DNA from: Tranquillimonas rosea | GTDB taxonomy: Bacteria; Pseudomonadota; Alphaproteobacteria; Rhodobacterales; Rhodobacteraceae | Assembly: GCF_900111315.1 (NCBI RefSeq) | Contig: NZ_FOGU01000005.1 | Span: forward strand, 248,001 to 312,000 | Length of the DNA: 64,000 nt | Direction: 5' to 3' | Part shown: positions 28,794 to 37,031 of the stretch, in pieces | Numbering within the stretch: position 1 is the stretch's first letter | Layout of the letters: each line of letters begins with the position of its first letter | Notes under the pieces: generated by a model | The model's database searches: none | The model's input: only the letters and a program-made list of their open reading frames with translations | Told to the model about the DNA's origin: nothing | Program-made: the position numbers and the translations under genes

Positions 28794-30026
28794 ATGGACA
28801 CCTACACCATAGAGCGGCTCGGCCGCCACGGCGACGGGATCGCACCGGGGCCGGTCTACGTGCCGCGCACGCTGCCGGGCGAAACGGTCAGCGGCACCGT
28901 CGAGGGCGACCGCATCCCCGCGCCGCGCATTGTCACGCCCGCGGCGGAACGGGTCAGCCCGCGCTGCCGCCACTACAAGGGCTGCGGCGGATGCCACCTG
29001 ATGCACGCGGACGATGCGTTCGTCTCGGGGTGGAAGGCCGATGTCGTGCGCACCGCGCTCGCCGCGCAGGGGATCGAAGCCGGGATCCGGGGCGTGACCA
29101 CGTCGCCGCCCAATAGCCGCCGCCGGGCGACACTTTCGGGGCGGCGGACCAAGAAGGGGGCTCTCGTCGGGTTCCACGGGCGGGCCTCGGGCACGATCAC
29201 CGAAATACCGGACTGTCACCTGCTGGAGCCGGCACTGATCGACGCGCTGCCCGCGCTCGAAGCGATCACCGAGGCCGGCGCATCGCGCAAGGGTGAGCTG
29301 GACCTGGCCGTCACCCTGTCCGAGGCCGGCGTCGACCTTGAGGTGCGCGGCGGCAAGCCGCTCGACCCGACGCTGACGGTCGAGCTGACCCGGCTGGCCG
29401 GCCATCACGGCCTGGCCCGGCTGTCGTGGGAGGGCGAGGTCATCTTGACCGCGCGTCCGCCAGTTCAGCGGCTGGGCGCGGCGCAGGTCGTCCCGCCGCC
29501 GGGCGGCTTCCTGCAGGCCACCGCGCACGGGCAGGCCGCGCTGACCGATGCGGTGCGGCAGGCGGTCGGCGGAGCCCGGCATGTGATCGACCTGTTCGCG
29601 GGCTGCGGCACGTTCACGCTGCCGTTGGCGGAGACGGCCGAGATCCGCGCGGTCGAGGGTGAGGCTGCGATGCTAGCCGCGCTCGACCGGGGCTGGCGCC
29701 ATGCGCAGGGGCTGCGACGGGTGACGACCGAGACGCGCGACCTGTTCCGCCGCCCGCTGATGGCCGACGAGCTGAAGGGCTACGAAGCCGCCGTGATCGA
29801 CCCGCCCCGCGCCGGGGCCGAGGCGCAGACCGCCGAGCTGGCCGCGGGCGGGCCGCCCGTCATCGCGGCGGTGTCGTGCAATCCGGCCACCTTCGCCCGC
29901 GATGCGCGGCTGCTGGTCGATGCCGGCTATCGCATCGACTGGATCGAGGTCGTGGACCAGTTCCGCTGGTCCCCGCACGTAGAGCTTGCGGCCCGGTTGA
30001 GCCGCGACCATATCGCAGCCCGGTAA
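28794..30026 (+). CDS. TrmA/RlmD-family RNA 5-methyluridine methyltransferase
   Basis: A 410-residue class I SAM methyltransferase: an N-terminal TRAM-like part, a [4Fe-4S] cluster set (Cys58, Cys64, Cys67 in CRHYKGCGGCH and a Cys near 149 in IPDCHLL), SAM motif IDLFAGCGTFTLPLAE, DPPRAGA, and the catalytic nucleophile in VSCNPATFARD. It would methylate uridine in rRNA or tRNA at C5; rRNA U1939 (RlmD) or U747 are options. No Shine-Dalgarno is obvious before ATG 28794. Confidence 0.88.
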   Translation: MDTYTIERLGRHGDGIAPGPVYVPRTLPGETVSGTVEGDRIPAPRIVTPAAERVSPRCRHYKGCGGCHLMHADDAFVSGWKADVVRTALAAQGIEAGIRGVTTSPPNSRRRATLSGRRTKKGALVGFHGRASGTITEIPDCHLLEPALIDALPALEAITEAGASRKGELDLAVTLSEAGVDLEVRGGKPLDPTLTVELTRLAGHHGLARLSWEGEVILTARPPVQRLGAAQVVPPPGGFLQATAHGQAALTDAVRQAVGGARHVIDLFAGCGTFTLPLAETAEIRAVEGEAAMLAALDRGWRHAQGLRRVTTETRDLFRRPLMADELKGYEAAVIDPPRAGAEAQTAELAAGGPPVIAAVSCNPATFARDARLLVDAGYRIDWIEVVDQFRWSPHVELAARLSRDHIAAR

Positions 30027-30039
30027 AGGGGATACAGAG

Positions 30040-30843
30040 ATGCGCGACAGGCTCACCGCCTTCATGGAGCGTTCGGACGTGCGCAACACGATTCTCGCCG
30101 TGATCGTGTTCAACGCGGTGCTGCTGGGGCTGGAGACGTCCGACGCGGTGATGACGGCGACGGGGCCGCTGATCCCGCTTCTCGACAAGCTGTGCCTTGC
30201 TGTGTTCGTCGCGGAACTGCTGGCCAAGATGATCGGGCAGGGGCGCCGGTTCTGGTCGCAGGGTTGGAACCTGTTCGACTTCTTCATCGTGGGCGTGTCG
30301 CTGGTGCCCGGTGCGCAGACGATCAGCGTGTTGCGGGCGCTGCGCATCCTGCGGGTGCTGCGCGTCATCTCGGCCGCGCCGCGCCTGCGCCGGGTCGTCG
30401 AGGGGTTCGTGACCGCGCTGCCGGGGATGGCGTCGGTCTTCCTGCTGATGGGGCTGATCTTCTATATCGGCGCGGTGATGTCGACCAAGCTGTTCGGCGA
30501 CCGCTTTCCCGACTGGTTCGGCACCCTCGGGCAGAGCGCCTACAGCCTGTTCCAGATCATGACGCTCGAATCATGGTCGATGGGAATCGTCCGCCCGGTG
30601 ATGGAGGTTTATCCCCATGCCTGGCTGTTCTTCGTGCCGTTCATCCTGCTGACGACCTTCGCCGTGGTGAACCTTCTGGTGGGCCTGATCGTCAATTCCA
30701 TGCAGGACGCGCACCAGGTCGAATCGAACGAGCGGACCGACACCTACCGCGACGAAGTGCTGTCGCGGCTCGCCGCGATCGAGAAAAAGCTTGATGATTC
30801 AGCGCAAGAAGGCCGTTCCGAGATTGCCCATGATCGGCTATAG
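30040..30843 (+). CDS. Bacterial voltage-gated sodium channel (NavBac family)
   Basis: A 267-residue single-domain six-helix channel. The S4 voltage sensor carries arginines at every third position (Arg99, 102, 105, 108), and the pore loop has the sodium filter TLESWSM at 175-181, as in the known marine roseobacter channel NavSp. S5 and S6 flank it, and a short C-terminal coiled coil (about 228-255) fits the tetramer bundle typical of the family. It should sit in the inner membrane as a homotetramer. It follows the methyltransferase gene by 13 bp. Confidence 0.93.
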   Translation: MRDRLTAFMERSDVRNTILAVIVFNAVLLGLETSDAVMTATGPLIPLLDKLCLAVFVAELLAKMIGQGRRFWSQGWNLFDFFIVGVSLVPGAQTISVLRALRILRVLRVISAAPRLRRVVEGFVTALPGMASVFLLMGLIFYIGAVMSTKLFGDRFPDWFGTLGQSAYSLFQIMTLESWSMGIVRPVMEVYPHAWLFFVPFILLTTFAVVNLLVGLIVNSMQDAHQVESNERTDTYRDEVLSRLAAIEKKLDDSAQEGRSEIAHDRL

Positions 30844-30878
30844 TCCCGAGCGCAGGCAGAAAAAACAGGCAACGACCA

Positions 30879-31382
30879 ATGAATCTCATCAAGGTGCTGG
30901 CAACGCTCGCACTGGTGCTCGCGATTGCGGGGTGCGGGAATAATTCCAAGTTCCGGTCCTATGACGGTCCGGAAGTAACCCAGCTGATGCTCTTCAAGGA
31001 GCAGCGGCAACTCTACCTGATGCACGGGCAGCAGACGCTCAAGAAATACGATGTCGGCCTCGGCTTCGCGCCGGAAGGACACAAACGGGTCGAGGGCGAC
31101 GGGCGCACGCCCGAAGGCTATTACTACATCGACAAGCGCAATCCGAACAGCAAGTACCACCTGTCGATCGGGATCTCGTATCCCAACCCGCAGGATGTCG
31201 AGGTTGCCCGGTCGATGAATCTCAGCCCCGGCGGCAACATCTTCATCCATGGGCGCGGGCCGCTTTATCGGCGGGGGCTTCCCGACGACTGGACGGCCGG
31301 CTGCATCTCGGTGAAGGACAAGGAGATCGAGCAGATCTACGCGATGGTCGAGGACGGGACGCCGATCGCGATCTATCCCTGA
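30879..31382 (+). CDS. L,D-transpeptidase (YkuD-type) lipoprotein
   Basis: A 167-residue protein with a lipoprotein signal ending LAIAGC (lipid attachment Cys19). The YkuD domain includes RTPEGYYYIDKRNPNS, the catalytic His of IFIHGRG and the nucleophile Cys in WTAGCISVKD. L,D-transpeptidases form 3-3 peptidoglycan crosslinks or attach proteins to the wall. The catalytic loop has Thr-Ala-Gly-Cys instead of the common Ser-x-Gly-Cys. Its 3' end overlaps the CAP gene by 10 bp on the other strand. Confidence 0.88.
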   Translation: MNLIKVLATLALVLAIAGCGNNSKFRSYDGPEVTQLMLFKEQRQLYLMHGQQTLKKYDVGLGFAPEGHKRVEGDGRTPEGYYYIDKRNPNSKYHLSIGISYPNPQDVEVARSMNLSPGGNIFIHGRGPLYRRGLPDDWTAGCISVKDKEIEQIYAMVEDGTPIAIYP

Positions 31383-31975
31383 GACGCGCTCTCACCCTGG
31401 AGCCCGAGCGCCGAACCGGCCTGCACCTGCGAGGTGGGGACCGAGCGGCGGTTGGGCTGACCCAGGATCAGCGTCCACCAGATCTTGCCCGACGGCTCCT
31501 GGAACCAGGCAAAGCCCATGTCGCGCGCGCGGTCGTCCACGATGATGTCGCGCGTGTCCGGCTGCTCCATCCAGGCGGCCAGTGTCTCGATCTCGGTTTC
31601 GTAGGTCTCCGAGATGTTCTCGCCCAGTAGGCCGCCGGTGTAGCCGACGCGCTGCACGCGCTCCAGCGGCGAGGACCCGTCAGAGCCGAAGTGCCACGGG
31701 CGGTTCTGCACGCTCATGTCGCGCGAATGGGTGGCGGCGGCGGCGTTGAGCGCGGCGTTCAGCTGCACCGGCGGAGCGCCGCGCGCCTCGCGCAGCGAAT
31801 TGACGGCGTCGAGCATGCGGAACTGGACGCGGTCGTCATTCTGCGCCGCCAGGTTGTAGACCTGCGGCAGCGGTCGCCCGTCCGGACCCAGGCGCAGCTG
31901 GCTGCTGGGTTGTGGCGCACATCCGGCCAGAACGGCACCGACCAGCAGAAGCCCGACAATCTTGGTTCGCATCAT
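31373..31975 (-). CDS. CAP/SCP-domain lipoprotein
   Basis: A 200-residue protein with a lipobox (VGAVLAGC, Cys19) followed by a CAP domain: LDAVNSLREARGAPPVQLNAALNAAAATHSRDM, the GENISE loop, and the C-terminal FAWFQEPSGKIWWTLILG. CAP domains in bacteria are often tied to the cell envelope or peptidoglycan, but the function is unknown. Two Met codons at 31975 and 31972 are equivalent starts. It lies between two L,D-transpeptidase genes. Confidence 0.85.
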   Translation of the reverse strand: MMRTKIVGLLLVGAVLAGCAPQPSSQLRLGPDGRPLPQVYNLAAQNDDRVQFRMLDAVNSLREARGAPPVQLNAALNAAAATHSRDMSVQNRPWHFGSDGSSPLERVQRVGYTGGLLGENISETYETEIETLAAWMEQPDTRDIIVDDRARDMGFAWFQEPSGKIWWTLILGQPNRRSVPTSQVQAGSALGLQGESASQG

Positions 31976-32140
31976 GGATCACCCCTCGCACGCTCAGCGG
32001 CCGATGTATCGGCAATGCCGCGCCGGTTCAAACCACATCCGGCCCTGTCCAAGCGAGTTGACGCCTGTTTGATTTGCGCGACAGGCCCGACGGGCTTACT
32101 GACGGTCACAAATTCAAGAGCGATAACTGAGAGGCAGCTT

Positions 32141-32737
32141 ATGTCGACCCGCACCATGTCCAGCATGAAGCGCCGAAGCTTCCTGACCGGCGCAGCGGCC
32201 CTTGGGCTTGCATCGCCGGCGCTCGGCCAGGCCACCAACAGCACCGAGTTCCGCCGCGGCATCTCGGACGACGTCAAGCGCAACGCGTCGAGCTTTCGGG
32301 CCCTGGACTGGCAGCCGTACTTCTCGGACCTGACGAACGGGGCGATCCTCGTCGACATCACGTCGCGGGCGCTGCACTACTGGGACGAGACGGGTACGAC
32401 CTACAAGCTCTACCCGACTTCGGTGCCGCTGACCGAGGACCTGACCCGCCGCGGCCGCACCGAGATCGTGCGCAAGGTCGACGGGCCGGACTGGCGCCCC
32501 ACGCCGTCGATGAAGGAGCGGAACCCGGAATGGCCGGATTATGTCCCGCCGGGGCCCGACAATCCGCTCGGAACGCACGCGCTGTACCTCAGCTGGCAGT
32601 ACTATCGGATCCACGGCACCCACGACACGCGCAAGATCGGGCGGCGCTCGTCCAACGGCTGCATCGGCCTCTACAACGAGGATATCGCCGAGCTATTCGG
32701 GATGAGCACGGTCGGAACGCAGGTGTTGCTTATTTGA
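32141..32737 (+). CDS. Tat-exported L,D-transpeptidase (YkuD family)
   Basis: A 198-residue protein with a twin-arginine signal (MKRRSFLTGAAALGLASPALG, about 9-29) and a YkuD catalytic domain ending in IHGTHDTRKIGRRSSNGCIGLYNEDI with the His and Cys of the active site. This family remodels peptidoglycan crosslinks in the periplasm. The start at 32141 follows GAGAGG; the longer open frame upstream is not supported by any signal. A second YkuD gene lies 0.8 kb upstream. Confidence 0.88.
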   Translation: MSTRTMSSMKRRSFLTGAAALGLASPALGQATNSTEFRRGISDDVKRNASSFRALDWQPYFSDLTNGAILVDITSRALHYWDETGTTYKLYPTSVPLTEDLTRRGRTEIVRKVDGPDWRPTPSMKERNPEWPDYVPPGPDNPLGTHALYLSWQYYRIHGTHDTRKIGRRSSNGCIGLYNEDIAELFGMSTVGTQVLLI

Positions 32738-32774
32738 CGAAACGTAGCATTGAGCGGCACTTGCGAGGTCAAGC

Positions 32775-32809
32775 GGTATTTGCATGAGTCGGCAATTGCC
32801 GCATATACC
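32775..32809. promoter_or_regulatory. Nested inverted repeats upstream of the 61-codon gene
   Basis: A 12-bp palindrome CGGCAATTGCCG (32790-32801) is flanked by an almost perfect outer pair, GGTATTTGC (32775-32783) and GCATATACC (32801-32809). Farther down, GCCTGCGC (32836-32843) and GCGCAGGC (32860-32867) form a hairpin just before the ribosome site. The arrangement suggests an operator plus an mRNA leader hairpin. No regulator is identified. Confidence 0.45.
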
Positions 32810-32884
32810 GAAGTCACGAGGTATAGTCTGAAGTTGCCTGCGCTGTCCTCAAGTCAATGGCGCAGGCGGATACTGGAGGAAGAC

Positions 32885-33070
32885 ATGAAGAAACTCGCTC
32901 TCGCCGCCGCAATGTCGGTTGCCGCCACCTCCGCTTTTGCCGGTGGCATGGCCGAGCCGGCTCCCGTGATGGAGCCCGCCGTGGTCGTGGAAGAAACCCA
33001 GTCGTCCTCGGGCGGCATCGTGGTTCCGCTCCTGCTGCTGGCCGTGGTCGCTGCGGTCGTCGCTGACTGA
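32885..33070 (+). CDS. Small exported membrane protein, 61 residues, function unknown
   Basis: A strong GGAGGA ribosome site stands just upstream of an ATG opening a Sec signal peptide (about 1-19, ending SAFA). A short Glu/Pro-rich spacer follows, then a single hydrophobic helix at about 44-59 running almost to the C-terminus (IVVPLLLLAVVAAVVAD). A clear terminator follows 22 bp after the stop. These signals make it a real, separately transcribed gene. I do not recognise a function. Confidence 0.75.
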   Translation: MKKLALAAAMSVAATSAFAGGMAEPAPVMEPAVVVEETQSSSGGIVVPLLLLAVVAAVVAD

Positions 33071-33091
33071 TCGCTTCGCGAGCATGACTTA

Positions 33092-33124
33092 AAAAAGGGG
33101 CGGTCCCTGGGGCCGCCCCTTTTC
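33092..33124. terminator. Rho-independent terminator between the 61-codon gene and hemH
   Basis: A-rich left arm and GGGGCGG (33097-33103) pair with CCGCCCC (33113-33119) followed by TTTT, making a bidirectional terminator between convergent genes. Confidence 0.85.
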
Positions 33125-33156
33125 CTTTGCGCGATGCCGTCCGTCCGGCGGCGAGG

Positions 33157-34248
33157 TCAGCCCAGCCAGCCGGCGGTGTTTTCGCGGATCACCTCGCACA
33201 GCGCGTCGATATGCGCCTCGTCGTCGTTGAGGCAGGGGATGTAGGTGAAGCTTTCGCCGCCCGCCTCCTCGAAGCTCTCGCGGATCTCCTCGTTGATCTC
33301 TTCGAGCGTCTCGATGCAGTCGGAGCTGAAGGCCGGGGCGATCACGGCGATTCGCTTCTTGCCGCGCTTGGCCAGCTCGGCGACTTCCTCGACGGTATAG
33401 GGCTTGAGCCATTCCTCGGGGCCGAAGCGTGACTGGAACGTCGTCGTGATCTTGTCGTCCGACCAGCCCAGCCGTTCCTTCAACAGGCGCGTCGTCTTCT
33501 GGCACTGGCAGTGATACGGATCGCCCTCCAGCAGGTAGCGCTTGGGCACTCCGTGATACGATGTCACCAAGATGTCTGGCTCATGCTCCATCGTCGCGTA
33601 GCTGCGCTCGACCGATTTCGCCAGCGCGTCGATATAGGTCGGGTGATTGAAGTAGGGCGGCACCGTGCGAACCGATGGCTGCCACTTCTCCTCCATCAGC
33701 GCGCGGAAGAACTGGTCGTTCGCGGTGGCGGTCGTCGCGCCCGCGGTCTGCGGATAGAGCGGGAAGAAGACGATCTTCTGGCAGCCCTGCCGCACCATCT
33801 CGTGCACCTTCGACTTGGTCGAGGGATTGCCGTAGCGCATGCAGAAATCGACCATCACGTCGTCGCCGTATTCGGCCTTGAGCCGCGCCTTGATCTTGGC
33901 GGTCTGAGCCTTGGTGATGGTCATCAGGGGGCTTTCGCCCGCTTCCTCGTTCCAAATCGACTTGTACGCCGCGCCGGACGAGAACGGGCGCTTGGACAGG
34001 ATCACCAGCTGCAGCAGCGGCTGCCAGATGAACGCGGAATAATCGACGACGCGCTTGTCCGAGAGGAACTCGCCCAGGTAGCGGCGCATCGACCAGTAGT
34101 CATAGCCGTCCGGCGTCCCGAGATTGGCCAAAAGCACGCCGACCCGCGCCGGCGGAACCTTGGGATGGTCTGCCGGGGCCTCGTCGGGCCTCGTCGCGTC
34201 CGTGGCGTCGAAGAATCCCTCGTCGGGCTTGGAAGTCGCGTCCAGCAT
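33157..34248 (-). CDS. hemH: Ferrochelatase
   Basis: A 363-residue enzyme with the N-terminal LLANLGTPDG, the YGNPS segment, the metal-binding His in VTSYHGVPKRYL and the acidic PAFSSDCIETLEEI. It inserts ferrous iron into protoporphyrin IX, the last step of heme synthesis, at the inner membrane. The length is usual for proteobacteria, with a 35-residue N-terminal extension. Nothing in the promoter region looks like a recognisable Irr or Fur box to me. Confidence 0.95.
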   Translation of the reverse strand: MLDATSKPDEGFFDATDATRPDEAPADHPKVPPARVGVLLANLGTPDGYDYWSMRRYLGEFLSDKRVVDYSAFIWQPLLQLVILSKRPFSSGAAYKSIWNEEAGESPLMTITKAQTAKIKARLKAEYGDDVMVDFCMRYGNPSTKSKVHEMVRQGCQKIVFFPLYPQTAGATTATANDQFFRALMEEKWQPSVRTVPPYFNHPTYIDALAKSVERSYATMEHEPDILVTSYHGVPKRYLLEGDPYHCQCQKTTRLLKERLGWSDDKITTTFQSRFGPEEWLKPYTVEEVAELAKRGKKRIAVIAPAFSSDCIETLEEINEEIRESFEEAGGESFTYIPCLNDDEAHIDALCEVIRENTAGWLG

Positions 34249-34306
34249 CGCACCGTCCGTTTGTTTTTCTGACGTTCCCGCTCAGATAACGAGTTTGGCA
34301 ACGGGG

Positions 34307-35146
34307 TCAATCGCGCCGCGGTGGCACGGTGTCGCGGGCCGGTTGTTCCTCGGTCCCCAGAGCGTCGGCCAGCCGCGTCGTCGCGCTGCCGGGGCGGGCG
34401 GGCTTCTGCTGGCTTTCGTGGGGTACCCAGCCCGACACGAAGATCAGCTCGAACGTCGCGTGGATGCGGTTGTCCGGCGCGGGGAACATCTCGGCATAGA
34501 GGTCGGCGGCGCGCGAGAACAGCGCGCGCGGCGGGACGCGGCGGTCACGCTCGTTCAGCGCGTTCGTCTCGCCCATCGCGCGCAGGTCCCGCATCAGGTG
34601 GAACAGGCTGGCATAGGTCACCGGCAGCGGCACCGTGTCGGTCACCGGCAGCGCCATGCCCGCCCGTTGTAGCAGGCTGCCCAGATCGCGCGTCTCGGCC
34701 ATCGGCGCCACCCGTGGCGACAGCCCGCCCGTCACGTCGCTTTCCGCCTGGGCAAGAACGGTGCGCAATTCGTGCAGCGTCCGGCCGCCAAAGCCGACGC
34801 CCAGGAACAGGCCGTCGGGCCGCAGCCCGCGCCGGCCCTGGATGATCTGCCCGACCGGGTCGTTCGCCCAATGCAGCCCCATCGCGTGCACGACGAGGTC
34901 GTGCGACCCGGGTTCGAGCTGCAGGATCTCGTCATCCGGCACGACGACCGCGTCGGGCAGGACCGGGCGCCACGTGTCGGGGAATCCGGTCACCAGCGCG
35001 GCGTCGCTAAACGTCCTGTTAATGTCCGCGAGCCTCTCCTGAACCTCGAACTTCGCCTCTTCGTGCAGGAACATGCCCTGCGCGGTGCTGCGGGCGCGGG
35101 CGCGGAACAGGGCGGTGCGGTCGGTCAGTTCGGGGCGCTGTTGCAT
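34307..35146 (-). CDS. NDUFAF5/BioC-like methyltransferase homologue lacking an obvious SAM motif I
   Basis: This 279-residue protein matches the NDUFAF5 (C20orf7) family at AMGLHWANDPVGQIIQGRRGLRPDGLFLG, GGRTLHELR, MAETRDLGSLLQRAGMALP and MRDLRAMGETNALNERD. Family members are linked to respiratory complex I assembly in mitochondria. Where the SAM-binding glycine loop should be (about residues 48-58), the sequence reads ALVTGFPDTW, with no GxGxG. It may be a scaffold or a modified enzyme. I chose ATG 35146 because AAAGGA lies eight bases upstream; upstream Met codons lack this. Confidence 0.75.
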   Translation of the reverse strand: MQQRPELTDRTALFRARARSTAQGMFLHEEAKFEVQERLADINRTFSDAALVTGFPDTWRPVLPDAVVVPDDEILQLEPGSHDLVVHAMGLHWANDPVGQIIQGRRGLRPDGLFLGVGFGGRTLHELRTVLAQAESDVTGGLSPRVAPMAETRDLGSLLQRAGMALPVTDTVPLPVTYASLFHLMRDLRAMGETNALNERDRRVPPRALFSRAADLYAEMFPAPDNRIHATFELIFVSGWVPHESQQKPARPGSATTRLADALGTEEQPARDTVPPRRD

Positions 35147-35189
35147 CCGAGTCATCCTTTCGGCGCATACGTAATGGGGCAGCGGCGGA

Positions 35190-35906
35190 ATGCAAAACCT
35201 CCTCAAGCTGATCTTTCCCCCTCAATGCGCCTCCTGCGGGGCTCTGGTCGACGCGCCGCACGGGTTGTGCGGGGCCTGCTGGCGCGACACGCCGTTCCTC
35301 ATCGGTCTTGTCTGCGACCTTTGCGGGGCCCCCCTGCCCGGCGAGGATGGGGAGACGCCCGAGATCTGCGACGATTGCCTGACGATCGAGCGGCCCTGGG
35401 ACCGGGGCCGCGCCGCGCTGGCCTATCGCGACACGGCACGGCGGCTGGTCCTGGCGCTGAAGCATGGCGACCGGCTTGATCTCGTGCCGGCGACCGTGGG
35501 CTGGCTGCACCGGGCCGCCGCGCCGCTGCTGTCCGACGGCCCGCTGGTGGTGCCGGTCCCGGTGCACTGGCGCCGCCGCATCGCCCGTCGCTACAATCAG
35601 GCGGCGTTGCTGGCCAACGCGCTGGCGCGGCGGTCGGGCTGCGCGGTCGAGCCGCGGGCGCTGATCCGGTCACGGGCGACGCCGATCCAGGACGGGCTGG
35701 GGCTCGACGCCCGGTTCGCCAATGTCCACGGCACGATCGGGCCGCATCCCGTGCATGGCGCTCGGATGGCGGGGGCCAACGTCCTGCTGGTCGATGACGT
35801 GATGACCTCCGGCGCGACCCTCGGGGCGGCGGCCGAGGCGGCGCGCGCGGCGGGGGCCGCCAGCGTGTCGGTCGCGGTACTGGCGCGGGCCGTCAAGGAT
35901 GCCTAG
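35190..35906 (+). CDS. comF: ComF-family phosphoribosyltransferase
   Basis: A 238-residue protein with a zinc-binding N-terminus of paired cysteines (CASC, CGAC, CDLC, CDDC) and a PRTase domain with the PRPP motif VLLVDDVMTSGATLG near the end. ComF proteins help natural transformation by working with DNA-uptake helicases; the PRTase reaction itself is not established. It begins a run of same-strand genes with grxC and the nitrilase gene. Confidence 0.9.
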   Translation: MQNLLKLIFPPQCASCGALVDAPHGLCGACWRDTPFLIGLVCDLCGAPLPGEDGETPEICDDCLTIERPWDRGRAALAYRDTARRLVLALKHGDRLDLVPATVGWLHRAAAPLLSDGPLVVPVPVHWRRRIARRYNQAALLANALARRSGCAVEPRALIRSRATPIQDGLGLDARFANVHGTIGPHPVHGARMAGANVLLVDDVMTSGATLGAAAEAARAAGAASVSVAVLARAVKDA

Positions 35907-35935
35907 GTTTCCCGCGACGGAAAGAGGACACCAAA

Positions 35936-36193
35936 ATGGCGACCATCGAAATCTACACCACCCCGCTCTGCGGCTTCTGCCACGCCGCGAAGCGGCTGCT
36001 GAAGGACAAGGGTGCGAGCTATGCCGAGATCGACGTCTCGGGCGACAGCGAGAAGCGCCAGTCGATGATGCAGCGGGCCAACGGCAAGCATACCGTGCCG
36101 CAGATCTTCATCGACGGCACCCATGTCGGCGGCTGCGACGAGCTTTACGCGCTGGAGCGGTCCGGCAAGCTGGACCCGATGCTGGCGGCCTGA
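35936..36193 (+). CDS. grxC: Glutaredoxin 3
   Basis: The 85-residue protein has the thioredoxin-fold glutaredoxin form: YTTPLCGFCHAAKRLL with active-site Cys12 and Cys15, the cis-Pro TVPQIFIDG and the GGCDEL motif. It reduces disulfides using glutathione. The active site is CGFC rather than the usual CPYC, which is common in alphaproteobacteria. It ends four bases before the next gene. Confidence 0.93.
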   Translation: MATIEIYTTPLCGFCHAAKRLLKDKGASYAEIDVSGDSEKRQSMMQRANGKHTVPQIFIDGTHVGGCDELYALERSGKLDPMLAA

Positions 36194-36197
36194 GCCG

Positions 36198-37031
36198 GTG
36201 CGCTCGGGCCTGATCCAGCTGCGGTCGAGCGACGATCCGGCCGAGAACCTGGACTCCGTGGTGGGCCGGCTGCGCGAGGCAGCCGGGCAGGGAGCTGACC
36301 TGATCCTCACCCCCGAGGTGACGAATTGTGTCTCGGCCAGCCGCACCCGTCAGACCGAGGTGCTGCGGCACGAGCACGACGACCCGACCCTCGCCGGACT
36401 GCGCGACGAGGCGTCCGCGCTCGGGCGGTGGGTGCTGATCGGATCGCTGGCGCTCAAGACCGACGACGCGGACGGGCGTTTCGCCAACCGGTCGTTCCTG
36501 ATCGCACCGGACGGGTCCGTCGCTGCGCGCTATGACAAGATCCACATGTTCGACGTCGCCGTGTCCGAGACCGAGACCTACCGCGAATCGGCGGGCTATC
36601 GTCCCGGCGACCGCGCCGTCACGGCGGACTCGCCGTTCGGGCGTCTCGGCCTGACGATCTGCTACGACGTCCGGTTCCCTGCCCTGTACCGCACGCTGGC
36701 GCAGGCCGGGGCCGGCATCCTGACGGTGCCCTCCGCCTTTTCGCCCGTCACCGGTGCCGCCCATTGGGAGCCGCTTTTGCGCGCGCGGGCGATCGAGTGC
36801 GGCGCTTTCGTCCTCGCGCCGGCCCAGTGCGGCACCCATGCCGCGAGCCGCGGAAAGCAGCGACAGACCCACGGCCATTCCCTGGCCGTATCGCCCTGGG
36901 GCGAGGTGCTGGCCGATGGCGGGACCGAGCCGGGGCTGACGCTGGTGGACCTGGACCTGAGCGCCGTGGACGACGCGCGCGGCAAGGTGCCGTCGCTGAC
37001 CCACGACCGGCCGTTCAGCGGGCCGGATTGA
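36198..37031 (+). CDS. Carbon-nitrogen hydrolase (nitrilase superfamily, Nit1/Nit2-like amidase)
   Basis: A 277-residue protein starting at a GTG four bases after grxC. The Glu-Lys-Cys triad is visible: [16 protein letters not shown] and [11 protein letters not shown]. Nit-type members hydrolyse deaminated glutathione or omega-amides such as 2-oxoglutaramate. The location beside a glutaredoxin gene fits glutathione repair, though that is inference. The 3' end overlaps ubiG by 17 bp. Confidence 0.87.
   Translation: MRSGLIQLRSSDDPAENLDSVVGRLREAAGQGADLILTPEVTNCVSASRTRQTEVLRHEHDDPTLAGLRDEASALGRWVLIGSLALKTDDADGRFANRSFLIAPDGSVAARYDKIHMFDVAVSETETYRESAGYRPGDRAVTADSPFGRLGLTICYDVRFPALYRTLAQAGAGILTVPSAFSPVTGAAHWEPLLRARAIECGAFVLAPAQCGTHAASRGKQRQTHGHSLAVSPWGEVLADGGTEPGLTLVDLDLSAVDDARGKVPSLTHDRPFSGPD

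Noticed and set aside
24430-29582. Two long minus-strand frames (849 and 911 codons) opposite the LysE and ABC exporter genes
   Set aside because: They lie antisense to clear exporters with intact motifs and have Arg/Gln/His-rich low-complexity translations, so they are codon-bias shadows.
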